Assembly (NCBI GenBank): GCA_031259095.1
Contig: JAIRLW010000284.1
Span: forward strand, 1 to 10,949
Reading direction: 5' to 3'
Source: Planctomycetaceae bacterium
GTDB lineage: Bacteria > Planctomycetota > Planctomycetia > Pirellulales > Thermoguttaceae
DNA: 10,949 nucleotides
The position numbers were made by a program, and so were the translations under genes. The notes beneath the pieces are model-generated. The model saw only the letters and a list, made by a program, of their open reading frames with translations. It did not search any database and had not been told where the DNA came from. This document shows, in pieces, positions 1 to 5,706 of the stretch (the first letter of the stretch is position 1; the number at the start of each line of letters is the position of its first letter).

Positions 1-30
1 ATCCGCTATCCACTTTCAACTATCAACTAT
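1..30. repeat. Direct repeat copy 1 (mate at 182-211)
   Basis: This 30-base stretch, built of atccgct / caactat motifs, aligns without gaps to 182-211, with 24 of 30 positions identical by eye. The second copy runs directly into the ribosome binding site of the gene at 225. Related ccgctatccgc wording also occurs at about 1780-1800, just before the gene at 1821. It therefore looks like a dispersed intergenic repeat, not part of a gene. The function is unknown. Confidence 0.45.
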
Positions 31-36
31 TATATC

Positions 37-161
37 GCCCTTTCAGGGCTTCGGTTGGTGATGGTCCTTGAACCTACCCCGTTGGGGTAGGCTATAATCC
101 TATTGCCCTTTCAGGGCAAATACTTTTTTAACCTCAAACAATAATTCCGCTGATAGATTAC
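37..161 (+). repeat. Composite repeat unit, left arm (A-B-A-tail-C)
   Basis: Ordered elements seen directly: palindrome A gccctttcagggc (37-49), a 23-nt spacer, hairpin B cctaccccgttggggtagg (73-91; 8-bp stem, GTT loop), a 13-nt spacer, a second A (105-117), an AT-rich tail ending in ttttttaacctcaaaca (to 140), then box C ttccgctgatagatta (145-160). The segment 73-140 is the reverse complement of 985-1052 with 64 of 68 positions identical. The match continues less well through 141-161 against 964-984. The outer A and its 23-nt spacing are also mirrored at 1053-1088, although the spacer sequence there has diverged. This is a BIME-like or MITE-like non-coding element. Its mechanism of spread is not visible. 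Confidence 0.75.
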
Positions 162-224
162 CTATTTTCAGTATTTTTACTATCCGCTTTCCGCTATTAA
201 CCGTCAACTATAAGGAACATTATT

Positions 225-887
225 ATGCCGCACAATCGCGACTATTTACCCGCAAAAGACTCCGAACTTGTTGTTTGGAGCAAAAACTTTTTAACGCTCA
301 TTCTTGCCAACGCGGAAGCGTGGAGTATTAACCAAACAGAAACAAGAGCGTTGCAAACTGCCGTAACCAACTTTCAAACATTGCAGGCACAAGCCGATAG
401 CCCCGCAAAAAACAGTATTATCGTCAAGCAAAAAAACGACGCTAAAAAAATTCTCAAAGAAAAAATCAGCGAACTGGTCAATTTTCGTCTGAAAAATCCC
501 GTCATTACGGACGCTCAACGAATTTCGTTGGGCTTGCATATTCGGGACCCCAAACCATCGCCCATTCCGGTTCCAACAACGATTCCAGAGATGAATTTCG
601 AACTAGCGGGAGTGAGACGCTTAGCGGTTCCGTTCCACGACTCCGGCTCTTCCACCAAAGCAAAACCTTACGGCGTGAACGGCGCCGTTATTTTGTACGC
701 CGTGCTAAGCACGCCGCCGAAATCGATTAAAGACCTTAACCAATCCGTCCTAGCCACCAGAACACCTCATATCTTTGAGTTCGAAGAAGAGGATCGCGGA
801 AAAATTGTCTATTTCGCAATCTGTTGGCAAAACGAAAAAGGAGAACGCGGCCCTTGCAGTGAAATCGTCAGCACTATAATACCGTGA
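225..887 (+). CDS. Conserved-looking hypothetical protein, helical N-terminus plus Fn3-like C-terminus
   Basis: A 220-residue soluble protein with no signal peptide or membrane segment. The ATG follows aaggaa (212-217) with a 7-nt spacer, which supports this start. Residues about 10-95 are rich in Ala, Gln, Lys and Glu and look helical, with W18 and W33 among the few aromatics. A Pro-rich linker (about 109-122, PKPSPIPVPTTIP) leads to a beta-rich region ending YFAICWQNEKGERGPCSEI at about 196-214, which resembles the last strands of a fibronectin-III-like fold. From memory, proteins starting with an N-R/K-D-Y-(I/L)-P motif and ending this way recur in planctomycetes, spirochaetes and Bacteroidetes. 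I know no assigned function. The gene stands alone and lies inside a long inverted repeat (37-161 / 964-1088), so it could be a passenger of a mobile or repeat-bounded cassette. The reading frame is intact. The Fn3-like call is inference from sequence style. Confidence 0.85.
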   Translation: MPHNRDYLPAKDSELVVWSKNFLTLILANAEAWSINQTETRALQTAVTNFQTLQAQADSPAKNSIIVKQKNDAKKILKEKISELVNFRLKNPVITDAQRISLGLHIRDPKPSPIPVPTTIPEMNFELAGVRRLAVPFHDSGSSTKAKPYGVNGAVILYAVLSTPPKSIKDLNQSVLATRTPHIFEFEEEDRGKIVYFAICWQNEKGERGPCSEIVSTIIP

Positions 888-963
888 AGCAGCGGAAAGC
901 GGAGCGTTCATAGCGGAGATCGCCGCAAACAGATTTTTATATCTATTCCGCCGTGAAAATTTT

Positions 964-1120
964 GTAATAGATCAGCGGAATCGTTGTTTGAGGTTAAAAA
1001 AGTATTTGCCCTGAAGAGGCAATAGGATTATAGTCTATCCCAACGGGGTAGGCTATTCAGTAAAAAATACCGGCGTCCCTTTCGGGGCTAATATAAAAAA
1101 TAAGTAATCTATCAGTGGAA
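964..1120 (-). repeat. Composite repeat unit, right arm (C-tail-A-B-A), plus an extra C box
   Basis: This is the inverted counterpart of the unit at 37-161: box C as taatagatcagcggaa (965-980), tail tgtttgaggtta... (985-1007), A (1008-1020, as gccctgaagaggc with two changes), a 13-nt spacer, B (1034-1052), a 23-nt spacer and a degenerate A (1076-1088, tccctttcggggc). All pairings share one centre near 562.5 with no gaps, so spacing has been kept while parts of the sequence drifted. The changes in A and in the left half of B (tctatccc) weaken these hairpins compared with the left arm. A further box C, taatctatcagtggaa, follows at 1105-1120 and may belong to the neighbouring element. Confidence 0.7.
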
Positions 1121-1388
1121 TTTTCAAAAACGTCTTCTAACAGTTTTCGCAAACCTTATTTTCAACCTTATTTTTTCCTAACAAAACAACCTCAGTAGCA
1201 ATGAATCCTACCCAAACCGACCTCATTACCTTATTACCTCATGATTCGTTTATGTTTTTAATGAGGTAATAAGGTTGTATCTATGTTGTGTCTTTGGCTA
1301 CTGAGGTTGTTTTGTTAAGAAAATTAGGTGGAAATAAGGTTATTTGTCCAATATTCATACGTGTAAAAGATATTCCGCTGATATATTA
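1105..1388. mobile_element. Candidate MITE bounded by inverted C boxes
   Basis: This 284-bp segment begins with taatctatcagtggaa (1105-1120) and ends with ttccgctgatatatta (1373-1388), which match as inverted repeats at 14 of 16 positions. Its interior carries the long hairpin at 1152-1341 and no credible gene. The next outward-facing pair of C boxes (1407-1422 and 1675-1690) also spans exactly 284 bp but has different content, so the equal length may be chance. No target duplication is obvious beyond the TA-rich ends. The mobile-element reading is inference: inverted ends and lack of coding suggest a non-autonomous element, but C boxes could also be simple intergenic repeats. Confidence 0.35.
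1152..1341. repeat. Long imperfect hairpin (~190 nt)
   Basis: Three nested inverted repeats share nearly one centre (about 1247-1252). They are aaccttatt (1152-1160) with aataaggtt (1333-1341), a perfect 21-bp pair at 1179-1199 / 1297-1317 (arm ends taacaaaac / gttttgtta), and a perfect 15-bp pair accttattacctcat (1228-1242) / 1261-1275. The apical loop is about 18 nt. A transcript through it would fold into a long rod with internal loops, and as DNA it could extrude. There is no T-run placing it as a simple terminator. It could be a MITE, a structured RNA or a bidirectional transcription barrier. Confidence 0.6.
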
Positions 1389-1406
1389 TAAAAATAATAA
1401 TTCCAG

Positions 1407-1526
1407 TAATCTATCAGTGGATTTTTTGTTTGAGGTTAAAAAAGTATTCGCCCTGAAAGGGCAACATAAGCCAGCCCGCCGCAACGCGGCGGGTTAGAAT
1501 CCCCAATAAGTTCGCCCTGAAAGGGC
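1407..1526 (-). repeat. Composite repeat unit, right-type (C-tail-A-B-A)
   Basis: Box C taatctatcagtggat (1407-1422) is followed by tail tgtttgaggttaaaaaagta (from 1427), A gccctgaaagggc (1450-1462), a 12-nt spacer, B cccgccgcaacgcggcggg (1475-1493), a 20-nt spacer and A (1514-1526). It has the same order and orientation as the unit at 964-1088. The B stem sequence is completely different from the other copies, yet keeps a perfect 8-bp stem around an AAC loop. The whole unit is non-coding. A short open frame across it (1288-1497) is rejected as a gene. Confidence 0.7.
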
Positions 1527-1556
1527 AATATATCTTGTGAATCAAACGGTTATGTT

Positions 1557-1710
1557 GCCCTTTCAGGGCAAAACTGTTGTGGGGACTTTGACCCCTACCC
1601 GTTGGGTAGGGCTGGCTTAGATTGCCCTTTCAGGGCGTAGGAAAAATATCATAAACTTGATCAAAAAATAAAAATTCCACTGATATATTAAAGATTCCGC
1701 TGATAGATTA
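1557..1710 (+). repeat. Composite repeat unit, left-type (A-B-A) with two C boxes
   Basis: A gccctttcagggc (1557-1569), a 23-nt spacer, B ccctacccgttgggtaggg (1593-1611), a 12-nt spacer, A (1624-1636), then C boxes ttccactgatatatta (1675-1690) and ttccgctgatagatta (1695-1710). Order, orientation and spacing match the unit at 37-161, except that the AT-rich tail is not recognisable and C is doubled. With 1407-1526 it forms a head-to-head pair separated by only 30 nt, with no gene inside. From 1711 to the gene at 1821 I see only GC-rich ccgc-type text (around 1758-1800) and the next ribosome binding site. Confidence 0.7.
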
Positions 1711-1820
1711 CCCCTGCGGAATCATTACGGATTTTTTACCGCCGCAACGATAACTCCGCTTGCGGGCATGTTCCGCACGCCGCTATCCGCGCTTCGCCGC
1801 TTTATGAAAGGAGAAATTAA

Positions 1821-3923
1821 ATGAAACGAATGTATTGCGTTTTATTTTCCGTGTTGGTTCTGTTTTCTGTTTCGTCCGCGAAGCCGGAATCAACGGAACG
1901 GATTGACCGTGAAGCATTAGTCAAACGGCATCAAATCACGCTTGACCAAATTTCCGGTTCGGAACTGTTGCAAGTCGGCAACGGCGAAATCGCTTATGGA
2001 ATCGATTCAACCGGTTTGCAAACCTTCTTCGGAAATACAATGTCGCATTGGGGTTGGCACTCCGTACCTTGTCCCGTTGAAGGAAGTTATTCGGCGTTGA
2101 AATTGGAGAAATTCGACTTTCACGGACGTGAATTGCCCTATCGAACCTCTGCAAAAGGTCAAGAGAACCTCTTCGCCTGGATGCGCGAAAATCCGCATCG
2201 AATTAACCTCGGCCGTCTGCGTTTTCTCATTAAAAAGAAAGACGGTACGTTGATTGAACCCAAAGATGTTCAAAAAATTAAGCAAACACTGAATCTATGG
2301 GAAGGAACGATTGACAGCAATTACGAAATCGAAGGAGAACCGGTTCATGTTCAAACTTGCGCGGAACCGCTCACCGGTTCGCTCGCCGTAACTATTGAGA
2401 CCAACTTAATCAAACAGGAACGTTTACAAATAGAATGGGCTTTTCCTTACGGTTCGCCGAACAATTCCGGCGCAGATTGGGAAAAACCGGAAAATCACCA
2501 AACAACCATTCAACAGCAAACACAATACCGCGCCGTAATTAAACGGCAACTCGACGGCGCTGTTTATTATGCCGCCGCCGTTTGGCAGCCGGATACGCCG
2601 CTTTCAGAAATCGCGCCGCATACGTTGGTATTAACGCCGGATAAATCGAAATCGGTTTTTTCCTTTTCAGCAGTCTATTCGCCGAATCAAGAAACGTTAG
2701 AGGCTGCCCCATTTGATATTGCTTTGCAATCTTCCAAAGCGTCTTGGCAAAACTTCTGGAAAACCGGCGGAGCAATTGATCTTTCGGAAAGTTCCGATCC
2801 GCGTTGGAAAGAACTTGAACGCCGGATTGTTCTTTCGCAATATCTTTTAGCCGTCAACGAATCCGGTTCGCTGCCGCCGCAGGAAAGCGGGTTGTTCAAT
2901 AATAGCGGTTGGTACGGAAAATTTCATTTGGAAATGCATTGGTGGCACGGCGCACATTTTGGGCTTTGGAATCGTTGGGCGGCGTTTGACAAAAGTTTGA
3001 AATGGTATCGCGATATTTTGCCCAAAGCGAAAGAACTTGCCGCATCGCAAGGATTTGCCGGAGCGCGATTTCCAAAAATGATTGGCCCCAACGCGGAAGA
3101 CGCTCCATCAGGAGTGGGTCCCTTATTAATCTGGCAGCAGCCGCACCCAATTTTTTACGCCGAAATGGAATATCGTCTTGCGCCGACAAAAGAAACGTTG
3201 GAGAAATGGCGTGATGTTGTGCAGGAAGCGGCGGCGTTTATGGCGGATTTCGCGTTTTTCGACACGGCAACGAATCGCTATATTCTTGGTCCGCCGCTAA
3301 AAACCGTGCCGGAAAATAACAATCCCAAAACAACATTAAATCCGGCTTTTGAGTTGTCGTATTGGCGGAGCGGTTTGCGAATGGCTCAAACATGGCGGGA
3401 ACGTCTCGGGTTGCCGCGGGAAAAACATTGGGACGACATCCTTCAAAAACTCGCTGAACTTCCGCAACACGACGGCGTTTATCTTTTGCAGGAAAATCTG
3501 TTGGATACTTACACAAAACAGAACTGGGAACATCCGTCGTTGATTGGAATGGCAGGGATGCTGCCCGCCGACGGAACCGATCCGGTCATCATGAAACAAA
3601 CAGTCCGCCGAGTTTGGACGACATGGCAATGGAATCGTTGTTGGGGTTGGGATTTTCCGATGATGGCGATGGCTGCCGCCAAAAACGGCGAACCCAAAAT
3701 CGCGATTGACGCTTTGCTGCATCCGTCTCACAAAAACGGAATGAATAAAGCCGGATTGAGTACGGGCGGCCCCTTTCCGTATTTTCCATCGAATGGCGGT
3801 TTACTTTATGCGATTGCCATGATGGCGGCCGGATGGGACGGTTCGCCCAAAGTGAACGCTCCCGGATTCCCCAATGACGGCTCTTGGAACGTGCGCTTCG
3901 AAAATTTACAACCCGCTCTCTAA
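1821..3923 (+). CDS. Secreted six-hairpin glycosidase-like protein
   Basis: A 700-residue protein, probably a carbohydrate-active enzyme acting outside the cytoplasm. Residues 1-20 (MKRMYCVLFSVLVLFSVSSA) form a signal peptide with a plausible SSA cleavage site and no lipobox. The ATG follows AAAGGAG (1807-1813) with 7-nt spacing. About 30-320 is beta-rich, like the N-terminal sandwich of GH65/GH95-type enzymes. About 330-680 looks like an alpha/alpha barrel, with aromatic, acidic motifs typical of six-hairpin glycosidases: GKFHLEMHWWHGAHF (366-380, E371), GARFPKM (414-420), NPAFELSYW (507-515, E511) and WEHPS (569-573). E371 and E511 are candidate active-site or substrate-binding residues; this is inference. 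No sulfatase, SusC/D or other carbohydrate gene lies nearby, so the substrate cannot be guessed. There is no clear terminator after the stop. Confidence is good for the superfamily and low for any specific GH family. Confidence 0.8.
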   Translation: MKRMYCVLFSVLVLFSVSSAKPESTERIDREALVKRHQITLDQISGSELLQVGNGEIAYGIDSTGLQTFFGNTMSHWGWHSVPCPVEGSYSALKLEKFDFHGRELPYRTSAKGQENLFAWMRENPHRINLGRLRFLIKKKDGTLIEPKDVQKIKQTLNLWEGTIDSNYEIEGEPVHVQTCAEPLTGSLAVTIETNLIKQERLQIEWAFPYGSPNNSGADWEKPENHQTTIQQQTQYRAVIKRQLDGAVYYAAAVWQPDTPLSEIAPHTLVLTPDKSKSVFSFSAVYSPNQETLEAAPFDIALQSSKASWQNFWKTGGAIDLSESSDPRWKELERRIVLSQYLLAVNESGSLPPQESGLFNNSGWYGKFHLEMHWWHGAHFGLWNRWAAFDKSLKWYRDILPKAKELAASQGFAGARFPKMIGPNAEDAPSGVGPLLIWQQPHPIFYAEMEYRLAPTKETLEKWRDVVQEAAAFMADFAFFDTATNRYILGPPLKTVPENNNPKTTLNPAFELSYWRSGLRMAQTWRERLGLPREKHWDDILQKLAELPQHDGVYLLQENLLDTYTKQNWEHPSLIGMAGMLPADGTDPVIMKQTVRRVWTTWQWNRCWGWDFPMMAMAAAKNGEPKIAIDALLHPSHKNGMNKAGLSTGGPFPYFPSNGGLLYAIAMMAAGWDGSPKVNAPGFPNDGSWNVRFENLQPAL

Positions 3924-4080
3924 CATCATTAGTTTCAAGTTAAGCGGGAGGTTCGCTCCGGGCAGGCGGACTGTTGTCCCCAAACCGTGTCGGCGATTGA
4001 CGGCTTGACCCTGTGAACGGCAGGAAATCGGAACGAAAAACGGCAGGCAACCTTGGGATTGCCGGACGCAAACAGTATTA
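3924..4080. other. Intergenic spacer, no gene seen
   Basis: This stretch between the glycosidase and the insertion-sequence relic holds no open frame I can support. It contains two acggcagg repeats (4017-4024, 4040-4047) and a small hairpin, ggcaa (4046-4050) against ttgcc (4059-4063). No T-run follows, so it is not called a terminator. It may include older mobile-element debris. Confidence 0.4.
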
Positions 4081-4298
4081 GGGCATGTTGTCCTTAATCT
4101 TGACAGGTTGTATTGAAAAGATTATCGTTCGCCATGAAATAGACAACAAACATCGAAATAGAGGGGAACGCCGCTTCCGAAATAGAAAAGAGTTCAGGCG
4201 GGTTCTGACACGGCAGGATAAATTAGAGGAAACCGATAACGCCTTCATCGCCATCGCTAATATCATTGTGTTTTTGAGAAATGAGCGTCAACACGCCC
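4081..4298 (+). mobile_element. Internally deleted IS5-type insertion sequence relic
   Basis: The left end gggcatgttgtcctta (4081-4096) and the right end gagcgtcaacacgccc (4283-4298) are imperfect inverted repeats, with 11 of 16 positions paired. The conserved core is gggc-tgttg-c, in the style of IS5-family ends. Only 218 bp lie between the outer edges, far shorter than the roughly 0.8-1 kb of a complete element. The retained interior encodes the transposase C-terminus (see 4085-4348). No target-site duplication is obvious (tatta before, aagca after). The element cannot move by itself and could only be moved by a related transposase elsewhere in the genome. Confidence 0.6.
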
Positions 4299-4348
4299 AA
4301 GCATTGGGTAGGGACATTAGAGAGATTAGGGACGGCGATAGGGACTAA
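4085..4348 (+). pseudogene. IS5-type transposase, C-terminal fragment
   Basis: The 87-codon frame preserves the end of a DDE transposase. The IS4/IS5 signature Y-(2)-R-(3)-E-(6)-K is visible as N21-xx-R24-xxx-E28-xxxxxx-K35; the Tyr position is Asn, one base from a Tyr codon. It is followed by KEFRRVLTRQDKLEETDNAF (35-54) and a hydrophobic segment IAIANIIVFL (55-64). This matches the usual family ending of (K/R)-x-(W/F)-RR-(I/V)-x-TR-x-D followed by a hydrophobic helix. The first two catalytic Asp residues and the whole N-terminus are absent. The first ~18 codons are read from the IS left end, so this is a deletion derivative and not a real gene. The frame runs past the right inverted repeat into flanking DNA, where tagggac occurs three times (4309, 4327, 4339). 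Confidence 0.65.
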
Positions 4349-4362
4349 GAATCACTAAAAGA

Positions 4363-5109
4363 TTATGATTCGGTTACGGATTCTAAATGTTTCGCAATTC
4401 GAGCATAGAGATCAAGAAGATTTTGCCATTGAACCGCAGAAAGTGAAACTCTCGCCTCGTCCGCATCTTCTTTACCGCTTTTACCGTTTTCGGACTCTAA
4501 CGGTTCAGTATGAACTGTCGCCGTCAGATAACGCAACCGAATCAAAATATAATGGAGAAATTCCAGCAGTTGAGCCAATTGACGCGGCGGAAGATCGGTC
4601 GGCGGATCCGGAGGGGCTAATAAATGGAGCGGCGCTAATTCTTCCTTGAAAAGACCGCGAAAAATCTCAACCTCAAATAAATGTGAAGAAAGTTTGTCAA
4701 TGTTCGACCCTTCCATGTAACGTTCAAGAAATTGGAACTCTTCGCCGGCAATACCCATCGGAACCGACGCCGATTGATCTTTCTTACTCAATTTCGCAAG
4801 ACGTGCGGCAATCTCATCGGTCGAACCAAAAATCAGTACAGACCGCCCCAACGAAATAATATCTCCGGGGCGCAACCGCCAAACATGAACCGCCTCGCCG
4901 TTTACCCGCGTCCCATTCGTACTCTGAAGATCCGTCAAAAGAATCGCCCCGTCGTTTTCGTGAATCTTCAAATGATAACGGCTCACCCGTTCATCATTCA
5001 GCTGAATGAAATTACCCTCTTCACGACCAATCGACACCGGCGTCGCAATCTGACGAAACGCCTTTCCGCGTTCAGGACCGTCCAAAATTCGAAGCGTTAC
5101 TAACGACAT
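4363..5109 (-). CDS. FHA-domain protein with uncharacterised C-terminal region
   Basis: A 248-residue cytoplasmic protein. Residues 1-95 are a forkhead-associated domain, which binds phosphothreonine peptides in partner proteins. The diagnostic residues are present: G28-R29, S43-R44-Y-H46, and S63-T64-N65-G66-T67, followed by VNG and PGDIISLG. The phosphopeptide-binding site thus looks intact. Residues about 100-248 are helical and acidic-to-mixed, include a PPDPPTDLPP segment (about 166-175), and resemble no domain I can name. Most likely it reads the output of a Ser/Thr kinase, but no kinase, phosphatase or secretion gene is in the window. No clear Shine-Dalgarno sequence precedes the ATG; the upstream text is T-rich. 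It is transcribed towards the IS relic and diverges from the efflux operon. Confidence 0.88.
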   Translation of the reverse strand: MSLVTLRILDGPERGKAFRQIATPVSIGREEGNFIQLNDERVSRYHLKIHENDGAILLTDLQSTNGTRVNGEAVHVWRLRPGDIISLGRSVLIFGSTDEIAARLAKLSKKDQSASVPMGIAGEEFQFLERYMEGSNIDKLSSHLFEVEIFRGLFKEELAPLHLLAPPDPPTDLPPRQLAQLLEFLHYILIRLRYLTATVHTEPLESENGKSGKEDADEARVSLSAVQWQNLLDLYARIAKHLESVTES

Positions 5110-5262
5110 AAAATCATCAAAATGAAAATCAATACAACTCTGATTGCCAAACCAAACTTCTTAATTATCCGCAATAAAATCAAACCAGATCAACTGTTTC
5201 CAAATTTCATTGCAACATTGTGAAAAGTTAATTTCCCAGCATTCACAGGCTGGAGTATTAAA

Positions 5263-5421
5263 ATGGATAAAATTACAACAGTAATCAGGATTTTAAAGGT
5301 TGACATGTCCATTTCCCAATCTATCTGTTTTAAGATTTTGACGCTGATAGCAGAAATTTATTTTAGACATAAAAACTGCCTATTTTACCAACCACTCTAT
5401 GAATGCCAGGAACGAAACTAA
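5263..5421 (+). CDS. Possible small protein, 52 codons
   Basis: An ATG frame of 52 codons is preceded by GGAG (5252-5255) at 7-nt spacing, which is better than the start signals of the two neighbouring large genes. The product begins MDKITTVIRILKVDMSISQS and has a hydrophobic stretch around residues 21-34 (ICFKILTLIAEIYF) that could be a weak membrane or amphipathic helix. I recognise no family. The base composition matches the AT-rich spacer rather than the coding genes, so chance is quite possible. Confidence 0.22.
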   Translation: MDKITTVIRILKVDMSISQSICFKILTLIAEIYFRHKNCLFYQPLYECQERN

Positions 5422-5581
5422 CCAGATTTTAAAATAAAAAAAGGATATAACAAGGTGCAGTATAAAAATTTTACAGATTTTAAGGTTCACCCAATTTGAG
5501 AACGTCCCTATTCTTAGATTTTATGCGATTTTACAAAAACAATCAATCATTTTCTCTATGTTTTTCCCAAAAACTTGTTTC

Positions 5582-5609
5582 GGGGATATTCTCCTCCCCT
5601 TGTTTTTTT
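5582..5609 (+). terminator. Terminator-like hairpin upstream of the efflux operon
   Basis: A 5-bp stem, gggga (5582-5586) with tcccc (5595-5599), is followed by ttgttttttt (to 5609). This is the layout of a short intrinsic terminator reading rightwards. It would end transcripts from the small ORF or act as a leader attenuator 98 bp before the adaptor start. The stem is short and the call is weak. Confidence 0.3.
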
Positions 5610-5706
5610 AAAATAATTGAGTAAACTAATTGATGTAAACTGTTGTTTCAAACATAAGTTTTATTTTTTTTACAACCAATCCCTTTCACATCAAATACAT
5701 CGAACA

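Larger units (their letters stand above)
5110..5706. other. Long AT-rich divergent intergenic region
   Basis: About 600 bases separate the divergently oriented FHA gene and efflux operon, so promoters for both should lie here. I could not place either with confidence. Visible items: a small hairpin ccagc (5236-5240) / gctgg (5249-5253), a possible 52-codon ORF (5263-5421), several agattttaa-type repeats (5285-5300, 5423-5432, 5475-5484), and a terminator-like hairpin at 5582-5609. No known riboswitch or tRNA is recognised. Confidence 0.5.

Noticed and set aside
225..1088. Integron-like cassette array
   Set aside because: No attC-like site with conserved GTT/AAC core boxes in the right arrangement and no integrase were seen. 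The GTT/AAC in B is a hairpin loop, so the resemblance is superficial.
1288..1497. A 69-codon plus-strand open frame
   Set aside because: It runs through the long hairpin, C boxes, an A palindrome and the B hairpin, so its protein is translated repeat. No ribosome binding site or family resemblance was seen.
37..1636. CRISPR array made of the repeated palindromes
   Set aside because: Repeats are only 13-19 nt, change orientation, and are separated by irregular, partly repeated sequence. There are no uniform spacers and no cas genes.
3336..3731. A 131-codon minus-strand frame inside the glycosidase gene
   Set aside because: It is antisense to a clearly coding region with strong protein motifs. 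The frame is a by-product of codon bias.
4085..4348. An intact small gene with its own function
   Set aside because: The R-(3)-E-(6)-K signature and the flanking inverted ends explain it as the tail of a transposase.
5300..5327. TTGACA (5300-5305) with TATCTG (5322-5327) as a sigma-70 promoter
   Set aside because: The -35 matches well but the -10 is poor, and the signal lies inside the possible small ORF. AT-rich DNA gives such matches by chance.
5617..5706. A 30-codon N-terminal extension of the adaptor from a TTG
   Set aside because: The extension would bury the signal sequence, and it follows a T-run. The ATG at 5707 starts directly before a typical signal peptide.
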